Below are positions 29,574 to 37,465 of a stretch of 51,669 nt of DNA, in pieces (position 1 is the first letter of the stretch; each line of letters begins with the position of its first letter). The DNA lies in NCBI RefSeq assembly GCF_009865215.1, contig NZ_WWJX01000991.1, positions 1-51,669 on the forward strand, given 5' to 3'. This DNA comes from Streptomyces sp. SID3343 (lineage in GTDB: Bacteria > Actinomycetota > Actinomycetes > Streptomycetales > Streptomycetaceae). The position numbers and the translations under genes were made by a program. The notes under the pieces are model-generated. The model ran no database searches, had not been told where the DNA came from, and worked only from the letters and a program-made list of their open reading frames with translations.

Positions 29574-30341
29574 TCACCACGTCAGGACGTACGGTTTGCC
29601 CGTGGCCTGGAAATGCCCCACGTTGATGCATTCGGTACGCCCGATCCGCATCCGCGCGCGCAGCGGTTGATGCACGTGACCGAAGAGCACCAGGGAGGGT
29701 TCGGTCTCGTGGATGGCCCGCAGAACCGCCTCGCTGCCGCGCTCGAACCGGCGCGCGACCACGTCGTACGTCAGGTCCGGGACCGCGGGCGGGATGTGAC
29801 AGCACAGCACGTCGACCTTGCCGACCGCGGCGACCTTGGCCGCGTATTCGTCGTCGGAGATCTCGTACGGCGTGTGCATCGGGGTGCGCAGCCCGCCGCC
29901 GACGAAGCCGAACGTACGGCCGCCGATCTCGACGACCTGGCCGTCGAGCACGGTCACCCCCTCACGGGCGTAGTCCGGCCACAGCTCGGGCACGTCGACG
30001 TTGCCGTAGGTGATGTAGGTCGGGTTCGGGAAGGCCGCGAACAGCGCGGCGTACTGCCGGCGCACCGCGTCCTCGATCGCGGCCCGCGCGCCGCCCGGCA
30101 CACCCGCCCACAGCGATCCCGAGAAGGCCCGGGCCTCGGTGAACCGACGGGCGTTGCGCAGCGCGAGCAACGTACGGGTGTTGTCCACGCCGAACAGATC
30201 GGTGAAGATGCCGCGGTCGACATCGTGGTAGTCGAGGAAGAGCACGAGATCGCCCAGGCACACGAGCGCGTCGGCTCCCTCGCCCGCGTGGGCGAGTGCC
30301 TCGGCAGCGCCGTGGACGTCGCTCACCACGTGGACCCGCAT
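29574..30341 (-). CDS. Calcineurin-like metallophosphoesterase
   Basis: 255 residues. The metal motifs are in order: HVVSDVHGAAEA (D-x-H), LVCLGDLVLF (GD), ITYGNVDVPE (GN(H/V)D variant), CHIPPA and FGHVHQP (GHxH). The third motif has Val in place of His (GNVD), the form found in a subgroup of these enzymes. Substrate unknown. No signal peptide is visible. The ATG at 30341 has TAAAGT 6 bp upstream (30348-30353), a probable -10 for a leaderless mRNA. Confidence 0.88.
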   Translation of the reverse strand: MRVHVVSDVHGAAEALAHAGEGADALVCLGDLVLFLDYHDVDRGIFTDLFGVDNTRTLLALRNARRFTEARAFSGSLWAGVPGGARAAIEDAVRRQYAALFAAFPNPTYITYGNVDVPELWPDYAREGVTVLDGQVVEIGGRTFGFVGGGLRTPMHTPYEISDDEYAAKVAAVGKVDVLCCHIPPAVPDLTYDVVARRFERGSEAVLRAIHETEPSLVLFGHVHQPLRARMRIGRTECINVGHFQATGKPYVLTW

Positions 30342-30347
30342 GCCTGC

Positions 30348-30353
30348 ACTTTA
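30348..30353 (-). promoter_or_regulatory. Candidate -10 of the metallophosphoesterase gene
   Basis: TAAAGT on the minus strand ends 6 bases before the ATG at 30341, again the arrangement for a leaderless transcript. No ribosome binding site is present between. Confidence 0.4.
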
Positions 30354-30616
30354 CTGACGGGCCCGAACCGAATCCGACGCTCGACGTGGGTTGCCTCCGT
30401 CACACACACCCGTACGACGAATCGATACTCTCGACATGCGCGGCCGAATCGGGACGGATGCACATCCCCGCCTGACCCCATCCGAGTCGAGACGGGCGCG
30501 GCCTCGTCCGAAGCGTGAGACGGGGCACAGGATCCGCACGACCCCTGTCACCCGGACCTACTTGCCAGTAACGTCTGGCCCCGTCAGTCGAACAGCGGCA
30601 CTGTCGTCCGAACATC

Positions 30617-30752
30617 GTCGCTGTCGTATAACAGCGTCACCGCCATACGGCGGCGTCACTCTCGTACGGCGGCGTCACTCTGATACGCAGTGTCACTGCG
30701 GTACGACAGCGTCACCGTCGTCGGTAGCGTCATCCGTCGTACCCGAACGTCA
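30617..30752 (+). repeat. About seven tandem 18-20 bp imperfect repeats upstream of acyl-CoA ligase
   Basis: Units begin with GTCAC or a variant at 30617, 30636, 30655, 30674, 30692, 30711, 30729 and partly at 30749, so the spacing is 19, 19, 19, 18, 19, 18 and 20 bp. Each has a GTCACNN core and usually a TAC(G) about 11 bp later, for example GTCACTCTCGTACGGCGGC. The array ends about 90 bp before the ligase start. It lies in the 502-bp divergent gap 30342-30843, which otherwise holds no gene that I can support. Confidence 0.85.
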
Positions 30753-30843
30753 TCGAAGACCGACACGGCCCGACCCGGCCCGACACGGCAACGGCAAACG
30801 GCAGCGCCGAAGTCCGGCGCCGAGACCGCAACGAGGAGCATCA

Positions 30844-32649
30844 GTGCGCGAGTGCAGCGTCCCGGCCCTGGCCGAGGTTCCCGCCGAGGGCAACCTGACC
30901 GACCTCATCAAGCGCAACGCCGAGGAGGCGCCCGACGCGGCGGTACTGGCCCGCAAGGTGGGCGGACGCTGGACCGACGTGACGTCGGCGCGTTTCCTGG
31001 CCGAGGTGTACGAGGTCGCCAAGGGCTTGATCGCGGCCGGGATCGAGCCGGGCGACCGGATCGCCCTGATGTCGCGAACGCGCTACGAGTGGACCCTGGT
31101 CGACTTCGCCATCTGGTGCGCGGGCGCGATCTCGGTGCCGGTGTACGAGACCTCGTCGGCCGAGCAGATCGAGTGGATCCTGACCGACTCGGGCGCGCGT
31201 GCGGTGATCGTGGAGAACACGGCGCACGAGGGCGCGATCGCGCGGGCGCGCGAGCGGCTGCCCGAGTTGGAGCACGTGTGGCGCATCGACGAGGGCGAGA
31301 CCGAGGGCGCGGTGGCCGCGCTCACCGCCGCCGGCCGCGACGTGGACGACGAGGTCGTCGAGGAGCGCCGCTCGACGCTTCGGGCCGATTCGATCGCGAC
31401 GATCATCTACACGTCGGGAACCACCGGGCGCCCCAAGGGCTGCATCCTCACGCACGGCAATTTCCACGCCGAGTTGGCCAACGTGGTCGCGCTCCTGGAC
31501 ACGCTGTTCGTGCCGGAGAAGTCGAGCTGTCTGCTGTTCCTGCCGCTCGCGCACGTACTGGGCCGGATCCTGGAGATCGGCTGCATCATGGCCCGCGTGC
31601 GCATCGGGCACTGTCCGGACGTCAAGGACCTCACGTCCGAACTCCGGACCTTCCAGCCGACGTTCGTGCTGGCCGTGCCGCGCGTGTTCGAGAAGGTCTA
31701 CAACTCGGCCTCGGCCAAGGCGCAGGCCGACGGCAAGGGCAAGATCTTCGACCTGGCCGTCGACACGGCGATCAAGTACAGCGAGGGCCGGGACGCCGCG
31801 AGCATCAGCCTGGGCCTCAAGCTCAAGCACAAGGTGTTCGACAAGCTCGTCTACGGCAAACTGCGCGCCGCGCTCGGCGGACAGGCGACCCACGCGATCT
31901 CGGGCGGCGCGCCCCTGGGCACCCGGCTGGGCCACTTCTTCCGCGGTGTGGGCTTCACCGTTTTGGAAGGCTACGGCCTGACCGAGACGTGCGCCGCGCA
32001 CACGGTCAACCCCGCCGAGGGGATCCGCATCGGCACGGTCGGTCGGCCGGTACCCGGTTCGGCGGTCCGCATCGCCGAGGACGGCGAAATCCTGGCCAAG
32101 GGCCCCAACGTGTTCACCGGCTACTGGAAGAACGACGCGGCCACCGCCGAGGCGTTCGAGGACGGCTGGTTCCGTACCGGCGACATCGGCGTCCTGGACG
32201 ACGAGGGCTTCCTGACGGTGACCGGTCGCAAGAAGGAGATCCTGGTCACCGCGGGCGGCAAGAACATCGCGCCGGCCGTCATCGAGGACCGGATCCGCGC
32301 CCACCCGCTGATCAGCGAGTGCATGGTCGTCGGCGACCGCCGCCCGTTCGTGGGCGCGCTGATCACGATCGACCCGGAGGCCTTCCCGACCTGGAAGGAA
32401 CAGAACGGCAAGCCCGCGACGGCCACGGTCGCCGACCTGACCGACGACCCGGACCTGATCGCCGCCGTGCAGGACGCGATCGACGAGGGCAACAAGGCCG
32501 TCTCCCGGGCCGAGGGCGTCCGCAAGTTCCGCATCCTCAGCATCAACTTCACCGAGGAGAGCGGGCACGTGACGCCGTCCCTCAAGCTCAAGCGCAACCT
32601 GGTCCTGAAGGACTTCGAGGCCGACATCAACGAGATCTACGAGGGCTGA
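30844..32649 (+). CDS. Long-chain fatty acid-CoA ligase
   Basis: 601 residues, ANL superfamily. It activates fatty acids as acyl-AMP and then acyl-CoA. Seen: the phosphate loop IIYTSGTTGRPKGCILTHGN, FLPLAHVLGR, the adenine motif ISGGAPLG, GYGLTETCAAHTVN, the hinge DGWFRTGDIG, and VTGRKKEILVTAGGKNIAP, followed by the C-terminal lysine region. The GTG at 30844 is supported by GAGGAG 7 bp upstream; reading frame before it is repeat sequence. Upstream lies the 19-bp repeat array, a possible multi-site operator. It probably feeds fatty acids into lipid synthesis or beta-oxidation. Confidence 0.93.
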   Translation: MRECSVPALAEVPAEGNLTDLIKRNAEEAPDAAVLARKVGGRWTDVTSARFLAEVYEVAKGLIAAGIEPGDRIALMSRTRYEWTLVDFAIWCAGAISVPVYETSSAEQIEWILTDSGARAVIVENTAHEGAIARARERLPELEHVWRIDEGETEGAVAALTAAGRDVDDEVVEERRSTLRADSIATIIYTSGTTGRPKGCILTHGNFHAELANVVALLDTLFVPEKSSCLLFLPLAHVLGRILEIGCIMARVRIGHCPDVKDLTSELRTFQPTFVLAVPRVFEKVYNSASAKAQADGKGKIFDLAVDTAIKYSEGRDAASISLGLKLKHKVFDKLVYGKLRAALGGQATHAISGGAPLGTRLGHFFRGVGFTVLEGYGLTETCAAHTVNPAEGIRIGTVGRPVPGSAVRIAEDGEILAKGPNVFTGYWKNDAATAEAFEDGWFRTGDIGVLDDEGFLTVTGRKKEILVTAGGKNIAPAVIEDRIRAHPLISECMVVGDRRPFVGALITIDPEAFPTWKEQNGKPATATVADLTDDPDLIAAVQDAIDEGNKAVSRAEGVRKFRILSINFTEESGHVTPSLKLKRNLVLKDFEADINEIYEG

Positions 32650-32678
32650 CCACCCCGGCGCGCACACCGTCTCGGAGC

Positions 32679-32712
32679 CGAGGGGCCGAAGGCACCTCGG
32701 ATCAGCCCCTCG
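32679..32712. terminator. Possible bidirectional terminator
   Basis: CGAGGGGC (32679-32686) pairs with GCCCCTCG (32705-32712) across 18 bases, between the convergent acyl-CoA ligase and glycosyltransferase genes. The stem is 8 bp without a U-tract, so termination is only likely by position. Confidence 0.45.
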
Positions 32713-32737
32713 ACCCCTCGACTCCCCGACTTCGAGA

Positions 32738-33883
32738 TCAGGCCCGGGTGTTCGGGTCCAACAGGGCGCGGAGTCGGTTCGACAACAGATCCCAGCGCCA
32801 CTCCTTCTCCACCCAGCGGCGGCCGGCCGCGCCCATGCGGGCGGCCTCCGTCGGGTCGGCGAGCAACCGGGCCACCCGGTCGGCGACGGCGGCCGGGGAG
32901 CGGCCGTCGACCACGTAGCCCGTCTCGCCCTCCAGGACCGCGTCCGGGGCGCCGCCCGAGTCGCCCGCGACCACCGGACGCCCCACCGCCGACGCCTCCA
33001 GGTAGACGATGCCCAGGCCCTCCACGTCCAGGCCCTTGCGGCGGGTGCGGCACGGCATCGCGAACACGTCGCCCGCCTCGTGGTGCGCCGGCAGTTCCTC
33101 CCACGGAACCGCGCCGGTGAACACCACCGAGTCGCGCACGCCGACCCGGTCGACCGTGGCCTCCAGTTCGGCCCGATACGGACCGCCGCCCACGATCAAC
33201 AGCGCGGCGTCCGGCACCCGGCGCCGAATCCTCGGCAGCGCGTGGATCAGTACGTCCTGCCCTTTGCGCGGCACGAGCCGCGACACGCACACCACCACCG
33301 GGCGGTCGCTCAGCCCGAGCCGAGCCCGCACGTGGGCCCCGCCGACGTCGGGCCGGAAGACGTTCTCGTCGACACCGGGCGGCAGTTGAACCATCCGGGC
33401 AGCAGCCGACGGGGTGAGCGCCGGCGCGATCTTGGACCGGGTGTACTCGCCGAGGTAGGTGACGGTGTCCACCCCCTCCCCGATCCGCCGCAGCAGTTGC
33501 CGCGCACCCGGCAGCACGGCCCACCCCGCCTCGTGTCCGTGCGTCGTGGCCACCAGCCGCTCCACGCCCACCGCGCGCAACCGCGGTGCCATCAGGCCCA
33601 GCGGCGCCGCCGCGCCGAACCACACCGTGTCGCAGCCCTCCCCCCCGGCGATCTCACGCGCCCTGCGCACCGCACCCGGGGTCGGCACGAGCATCGGCGT
33701 GCGATCACGCACCACCGGAAAGGGCTGCGCGGCGTCGAAGGCGGCCATCTCCGCCTTGTCCTTCCACGACGACGTGTAGACCACGACGCCGTCGGCGGGC
33801 AGGCGCAGGGACATCGCGTGCACGAAGGACTGGATGCCGCCGGGACGCGGCGGAAAGTCGTTGGTGACGATCAAGGTCTTCAT
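32738..33883 (-). CDS. GT4 glycosyltransferase, PimB-like
   Basis: 381 residues, GT-B fold. N-terminal LIVTNDFPPRPGGIQSFVHAM is the typical start of actinobacterial phosphatidylinositol mannosyltransferases of the PimB type; THGHEAGW, LPPGVDENVF, VSRLVPRKGQDVLI, LIVGGGPYR and the donor-sugar motif EGLGIVYLEASAVGRPVVAG follow. PimB' adds the second mannose to PIM1 at the inner membrane face. The assignment to PimB rests on motif resemblance and genome position, so another mannosyl or glycosyl acceptor is possible. The ATG at 33883 starts at the conserved MKTLIVTNDF; 60 upstream in-frame residues are not family-like. Confidence 0.88.
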   Translation of the reverse strand: MKTLIVTNDFPPRPGGIQSFVHAMSLRLPADGVVVYTSSWKDKAEMAAFDAAQPFPVVRDRTPMLVPTPGAVRRAREIAGGEGCDTVWFGAAAPLGLMAPRLRAVGVERLVATTHGHEAGWAVLPGARQLLRRIGEGVDTVTYLGEYTRSKIAPALTPSAAARMVQLPPGVDENVFRPDVGGAHVRARLGLSDRPVVVCVSRLVPRKGQDVLIHALPRIRRRVPDAALLIVGGGPYRAELEATVDRVGVRDSVVFTGAVPWEELPAHHEAGDVFAMPCRTRRKGLDVEGLGIVYLEASAVGRPVVAGDSGGAPDAVLEGETGYVVDGRSPAAVADRVARLLADPTEAARMGAAGRRWVEKEWRWDLLSNRLRALLDPNTRA

Positions 33884-34168
33884 CACGACCGAGGATCCCA
33901 GATCCACGGCGCGCGCCTCGGCACGATCTGCCGTGCTTCTCGCCCTGCGGTTCGCTTCGTGACGGCCGGCCGGGTGATCGCTCCGCAGTACCCGGTGTGG
34001 CTGATCGCTCCGGCGGCCCTGTGCGTACCGGGCCGAGACACCACGCTGCGCCCGCGGGCCCACCTATACTGCCGATCCTGCTCGCGATGCTGCTCACCCT
34101 GCTCGAATTCCCGGTGTGGTTCGGCGAGTTGGCTGTCCGTACGGGGGTTGTGGCGGGCGATTCGGGTG
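33884..34168. other. Gap with a TATACT hexamer, no clear gene
   Basis: 285 bp between two minus-strand genes. TATACT occurs at 34065-34070 on the plus strand; its complement reads AGTATAGG, giving TATAGG as a possible -10 for the glycosyltransferase. A plus-strand hydrophobic reading frame (LPILLAMLLTLLEFPVWF) passes here but runs on antisense into the M48 gene and has no ribosome site, so it is not called. Confidence 0.4.
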
Positions 34169-35443
34169 CTACCCCTTCCCGTTCCCGTGCAGGCGCTCCC
34201 AGTCCCGCGCGAGCGCGATGCGCTCGGGGGCCGAGGGGTGTGAGCCGAAGAGCACCTGGAGCACCGGATTGGGCGTGACGTTGGAGCGGTTGACGATCGC
34301 GAGCCGGTGTTGCATGCGGATGAAGGCGTCCGGGTCGCGGGTCAGGTCGAGTGCGTGCACGTCGGCGCGGGCCTCCAGGCGCCGGCTGATCAGCATCTGC
34401 CCGGGGCCGGAGACCGCGCCGAGCACCGCGACCACCGCGAGGAGCAGCGCGAGCGAGCGCGGATCGCCCGCCGCGTCCGCCCCCGCGCGGCGCAGCAGCG
34501 GCGACCACGACATCAACAGGCCGACCGCACACACTCCGACCGCGAGCGCCAACGCGCCGACCAACGTGCCGTGCAGCACGTCGTCGCGCTTGGCGTGCCC
34601 CAACTCGTGCGCGGCGATCAGTTCGACCTCGCGCGGATCCGCGTCGCGCACGGTGGTGTCGTAGACCACGATCCGCCGGGTCGACCCGAACCCCGACACG
34701 TACGCGTTGAGCGACGTGGTCCGCCGCGACGCGTCCGCGACCAGCACGTCCTCGACGGGGACCCCGTCGCGCTCGGCGAGTTGCATGAGCGAGCTGCGCA
34801 GCGGTCCGTCGGGCATCGAGTGGAACTTGTTGAACGCGGGCTCGACGACCAGCGGATACAGGAAGGAGATCGCCACGACGAGCAGCGCCCCGCCCCCCGC
34901 CGCGAGCAGCCAGCCGGCCCGCGGCAGCGCCCGGATCAGCGCGTACAGCACCAGAACCACCACGAGCAGCAGTCCGGTGGACATCGCGAAACCCTTGACC
35001 ACGTCGACCCACCAGCCGCCCCACGACTGCACGGACAGCCCGTATCGCCGCCGGACCACCTCCAGGCGGGCCGCGAACGGCAGCGTCGCGAGCCGGCCGA
35101 CGAGCATCAGCACGAGCCCCCCGAGCAGGATCCGCCACACCCAACCGCCGCCGAGCGGTCGCGCGACGACCTCGACGATCCGGGCCCCGGCGGGGGTCAG
35201 CCCGAGCACCAGGGAGACCACGAGCGACAGCGCCATGGACAGGTAGGCGGGCGGTCGCGAAGCCCGCGCGAGGGCTCGGCCACGGGCGATCTCGGCCGCG
35301 GTGAAGTCACGCGCCGCGTCGGGATGCGCGAAACCGCCGGGCGGCTCGGCCAACGGCCGCCACGGTGTGGTCACCGCGACCGCCACGAGCAGGACGCCCC
35401 CCGCGCAGATTAGGCAGATCAGCAACAACCTCTGGACCGACAT
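34169..35443 (-). CDS. M48-family membrane metallopeptidase (Ste24/HtpX-like)
   Basis: 424 residues. The zinc motif is HELGH in ELIAAHELGHAKRDD; the third ligand glutamate is in SRRLEARADVHALDLT. Several membrane helices precede it (for example RLLLICLICAGGVLLVAVAV, WRILLGGLVLMLVG and LLLVVVLVLYALI) and two hydrophobic stretches follow. This is the CAAX protease 1 / Ste24 layout, with an N-terminal domain longer than HtpX. Members degrade or process membrane proteins. The start is ATG 35443. It follows an HExxH protease gene with a gap of 16 bp, so they form one operon. Confidence 0.92.
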   Translation of the reverse strand: MSVQRLLLICLICAGGVLLVAVAVTTPWRPLAEPPGGFAHPDAARDFTAAEIARGRALARASRPPAYLSMALSLVVSLVLGLTPAGARIVEVVARPLGGGWVWRILLGGLVLMLVGRLATLPFAARLEVVRRRYGLSVQSWGGWWVDVVKGFAMSTGLLLVVVLVLYALIRALPRAGWLLAAGGGALLVVAISFLYPLVVEPAFNKFHSMPDGPLRSSLMQLAERDGVPVEDVLVADASRRTTSLNAYVSGFGSTRRIVVYDTTVRDADPREVELIAAHELGHAKRDDVLHGTLVGALALAVGVCAVGLLMSWSPLLRRAGADAAGDPRSLALLLAVVAVLGAVSGPGQMLISRRLEARADVHALDLTRDPDAFIRMQHRLAIVNRSNVTPNPVLQVLFGSHPSAPERIALARDWERLHGNGKG

Positions 35444-35459
35444 GCCCGCCCCGCCCCGT

Positions 35460-36848
35460 TCATTCGGCCTGCGTGCGCAGGTAGTCGATCCAGGTTTTGG
35501 TGAAGCCGTCGGGGCTGGTGCCCAGGACGGACACCGTCGCCGACGCGAGCGCCGAGGTCGCGTCGGGTGCCGCGACGCCGGGCGGCGGTTCGGTACCGAC
35601 GGCGCGGTACAACTCGACCAGCTTGTCCCGGCCCCATCGTTCCGCGATCAGTCTGCACGCGAGCCAGCCCATCTCGTACGCCTGGGGCAGTTCCTCCTGC
35701 GTGGTCTCGAAGCGCACGTCGGCCGGCAGCTCGGTGGGGATCCGGCCCGCCTTGACGTCGCGGCGCAGCTCGGGGGCGGCGGTGCGCATCGTCTGGCCGG
35801 AGTCGAGGTAGCCGACGTAGTCGGCGAAGCCCTCGGACAGCCACGTCGGCGTCCAGGCCCTGGTGAACGCGCGGCTCGCGACGTGGGTGATCTCGTGCAC
35901 CATCACGACGTGGCGTTCCAGGTCGCCGAGTTGGCGGAACGCGTCCGGGTTGACGATCACCCGGTCGGCCGGCGCGGCATCGGCCGAGGCACCGCGCTCG
36001 CCGGTGGTGACGGCGGCGATCTTGGCGTACTTGCTCGGTTCGGCGCCCAACAGGCGGGCCATCTGCTCCTGGGTGGCGGGCACCATGATCACCGCGCGCC
36101 CGGGCCACTCGCCGCCCCACACGGCGCTCACCGCGGGGACGGCCTTGTCGGCGTCCTGCGCGAACGCGCGCAGTTCGTCGCGGTTTCCGACGCCGAGCAC
36201 GGTGCTGTGCGTGCCCTGTACCACGTTGACCGCGCCGAGGTCCCACATCTGGACCGGGGTGCGCAGGCTCGCGACCGCGCCGTCGGTGTCGGACGCGAGG
36301 AACCACGCGCCCGAACGCAGCACGAAGGTCAGGTACTGCGGGACCCGCACGGACACGGTGTCGTGTCCGGTGATCCGGTACAGCAGATCCACGTGCGCGG
36401 TGAAGGTCGGCGCGGCCAGCACGGTCCGGCGTGCCTCGGCGAGTTCGAACGCGTCGGGCGTGACGATCTCGTACTCCCACGCGGCGAACGGGACCTCGGC
36501 GAGGTTGTCGAAGACACCGACCTGGGTCTGTCGAAACGCGGCCGCCTGCGGGTCGAGCGTGCTCGCGAACGCCTCGCGGTCGCGGGACAGGAAGGCCGCG
36601 GAGCGTCGCTCCAGGAGCGCCGAGACGGCGGTCCGACGCGCGTTCGCGTGTTGTTCGGCGGGACTGTCCGACCGTTGCCCCGGCAGCTGCGGCGCACCGC
36701 TGTGCGAGCGGTTCGACGAGGTGGACGAGGAGTCCGCGACGAGTTCGGTGACCCCGAGCACAAGCCCGAGCTGAGCCAGCGCGCACACCACGATCAGGAC
36801 CGGCAGCAGGCTGCGGATCCGGCGCGCGGCCCGATTCGGGTCATCCAC
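35460..36848 (-). CDS. Membrane-anchored zinc protease-like protein (HEITH)
   Basis: 462 residues. A membrane helix near the N-terminus (IRSLLPVLIVVCALAQLGLVL) puts the rest outside the cell. A NTF2-like segment (SALLERRSAAFLSRDREAFASTLDP) is followed by the zinc site VMVHEITHVASRAF with the third ligand likely in WLSEGFADYVGY, the gluzincin (MA clan) pattern. The start is uncertain: GTG 36848 is used because third-base G/C bias falls sharply between it and GTG 36950. It lies upstream of the M48 gene by 16 bp on the same strand, suggesting a two-protease envelope operon. The substrate is unknown. Confidence 0.82.
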   Translation of the reverse strand: MDDPNRAARRIRSLLPVLIVVCALAQLGLVLGVTELVADSSSTSSNRSHSGAPQLPGQRSDSPAEQHANARRTAVSALLERRSAAFLSRDREAFASTLDPQAAAFRQTQVGVFDNLAEVPFAAWEYEIVTPDAFELAEARRTVLAAPTFTAHVDLLYRITGHDTVSVRVPQYLTFVLRSGAWFLASDTDGAVASLRTPVQMWDLGAVNVVQGTHSTVLGVGNRDELRAFAQDADKAVPAVSAVWGGEWPGRAVIMVPATQEQMARLLGAEPSKYAKIAAVTTGERGASADAAPADRVIVNPDAFRQLGDLERHVVMVHEITHVASRAFTRAWTPTWLSEGFADYVGYLDSGQTMRTAAPELRRDVKAGRIPTELPADVRFETTQEELPQAYEMGWLACRLIAERWGRDKLVELYRAVGTEPPPGVAAPDATSALASATVSVLGTSPDGFTKTWIDYLRTQAE

Positions 36849-37125
36849 GTCGTCGATCGTAACGTGGTGAGCCGCAGGCCCGATCGCGAACGGGATCGGG
36901 GCCGCCGCAATCGCCCGCTGCCCGCGAACGCGGCCCGGATCGAAAGACACGGCGGATCTCGGCGATCGTCACGCGTCGGCGGCGCACGACGCGCACCGGC
37001 GCCGGCTCGGGCGTGGGTGCGGGCGTTGGCGCCGGCGTGGGGGACCTTCTGCCCGCCGTCGACGCGACCGCCCACGTGGGGCCGGGACGCCGTTCACGAT
37101 CGACCGATTGCCGTCCGCTCGCGGA

Positions 37126-37395
37126 TCACCGGTTGTCGCGGATGTACGCTCCCGCTGCCGCGAGCATGTCCTCGGCCGCGAAGAGCCTTATCGCGACGAG
37201 CGTCTCCTCGTCCAACTCGGCGTATCCCGCGTACTCCGCGTCTCCCCCTCGGTCCACGCGCTCTGCCGAACACGGGAGACCGGGAAACAAATCCTGTTCG
37301 ATCGATCGGGCGCTGATCAGCGCCGGCCCGATCGAACTCGGGATGACGCAACCGTCACGGCCTCGGGTGCGGTGCGTACGACAGGCGATGCGCAT
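37126..37395 (-). CDS. Small hypothetical protein
   Basis: 89 residues. Supported by AGGGGAG 4 bp before the ATG at 37395. The N-terminal 35 residues are basic with cysteines at positions 5 and 16 (MRIACRTHRTRGRDGC); the C-terminal half (AELDEETLVAIRLFAAEDMLAAAGAYIRDNR, cut into DEETLVAIRLFAAEDML and AAGAYI) is predicted helical and acidic. No family is recognised. It stands alone between the protease operon and the NYN gene, 70 bp after the NYN stop. Confidence 0.6.
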   Translation of the reverse strand: MRIACRTHRTRGRDGCVIPSSIGPALISARSIEQDLFPGLPCSAERVDRGGDAEYAGYAELDEETLVAIRLFAAEDMLAAAGAYIRDNR

Positions 37396-37465
37396 GGTGC
37401 TCCCCTTCGTCGACTTTCCGCGTCAACGGTAGGGACGGACACCGACACCGGTGTCGACCGTGGTC

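Noticed and set aside
33997..34278. Small hydrophobic plus-strand protein with TATACT upstream
   Set aside because: It extends antisense into the M48 gene, has no ribosome site, and the TATACT may serve the minus strand instead.
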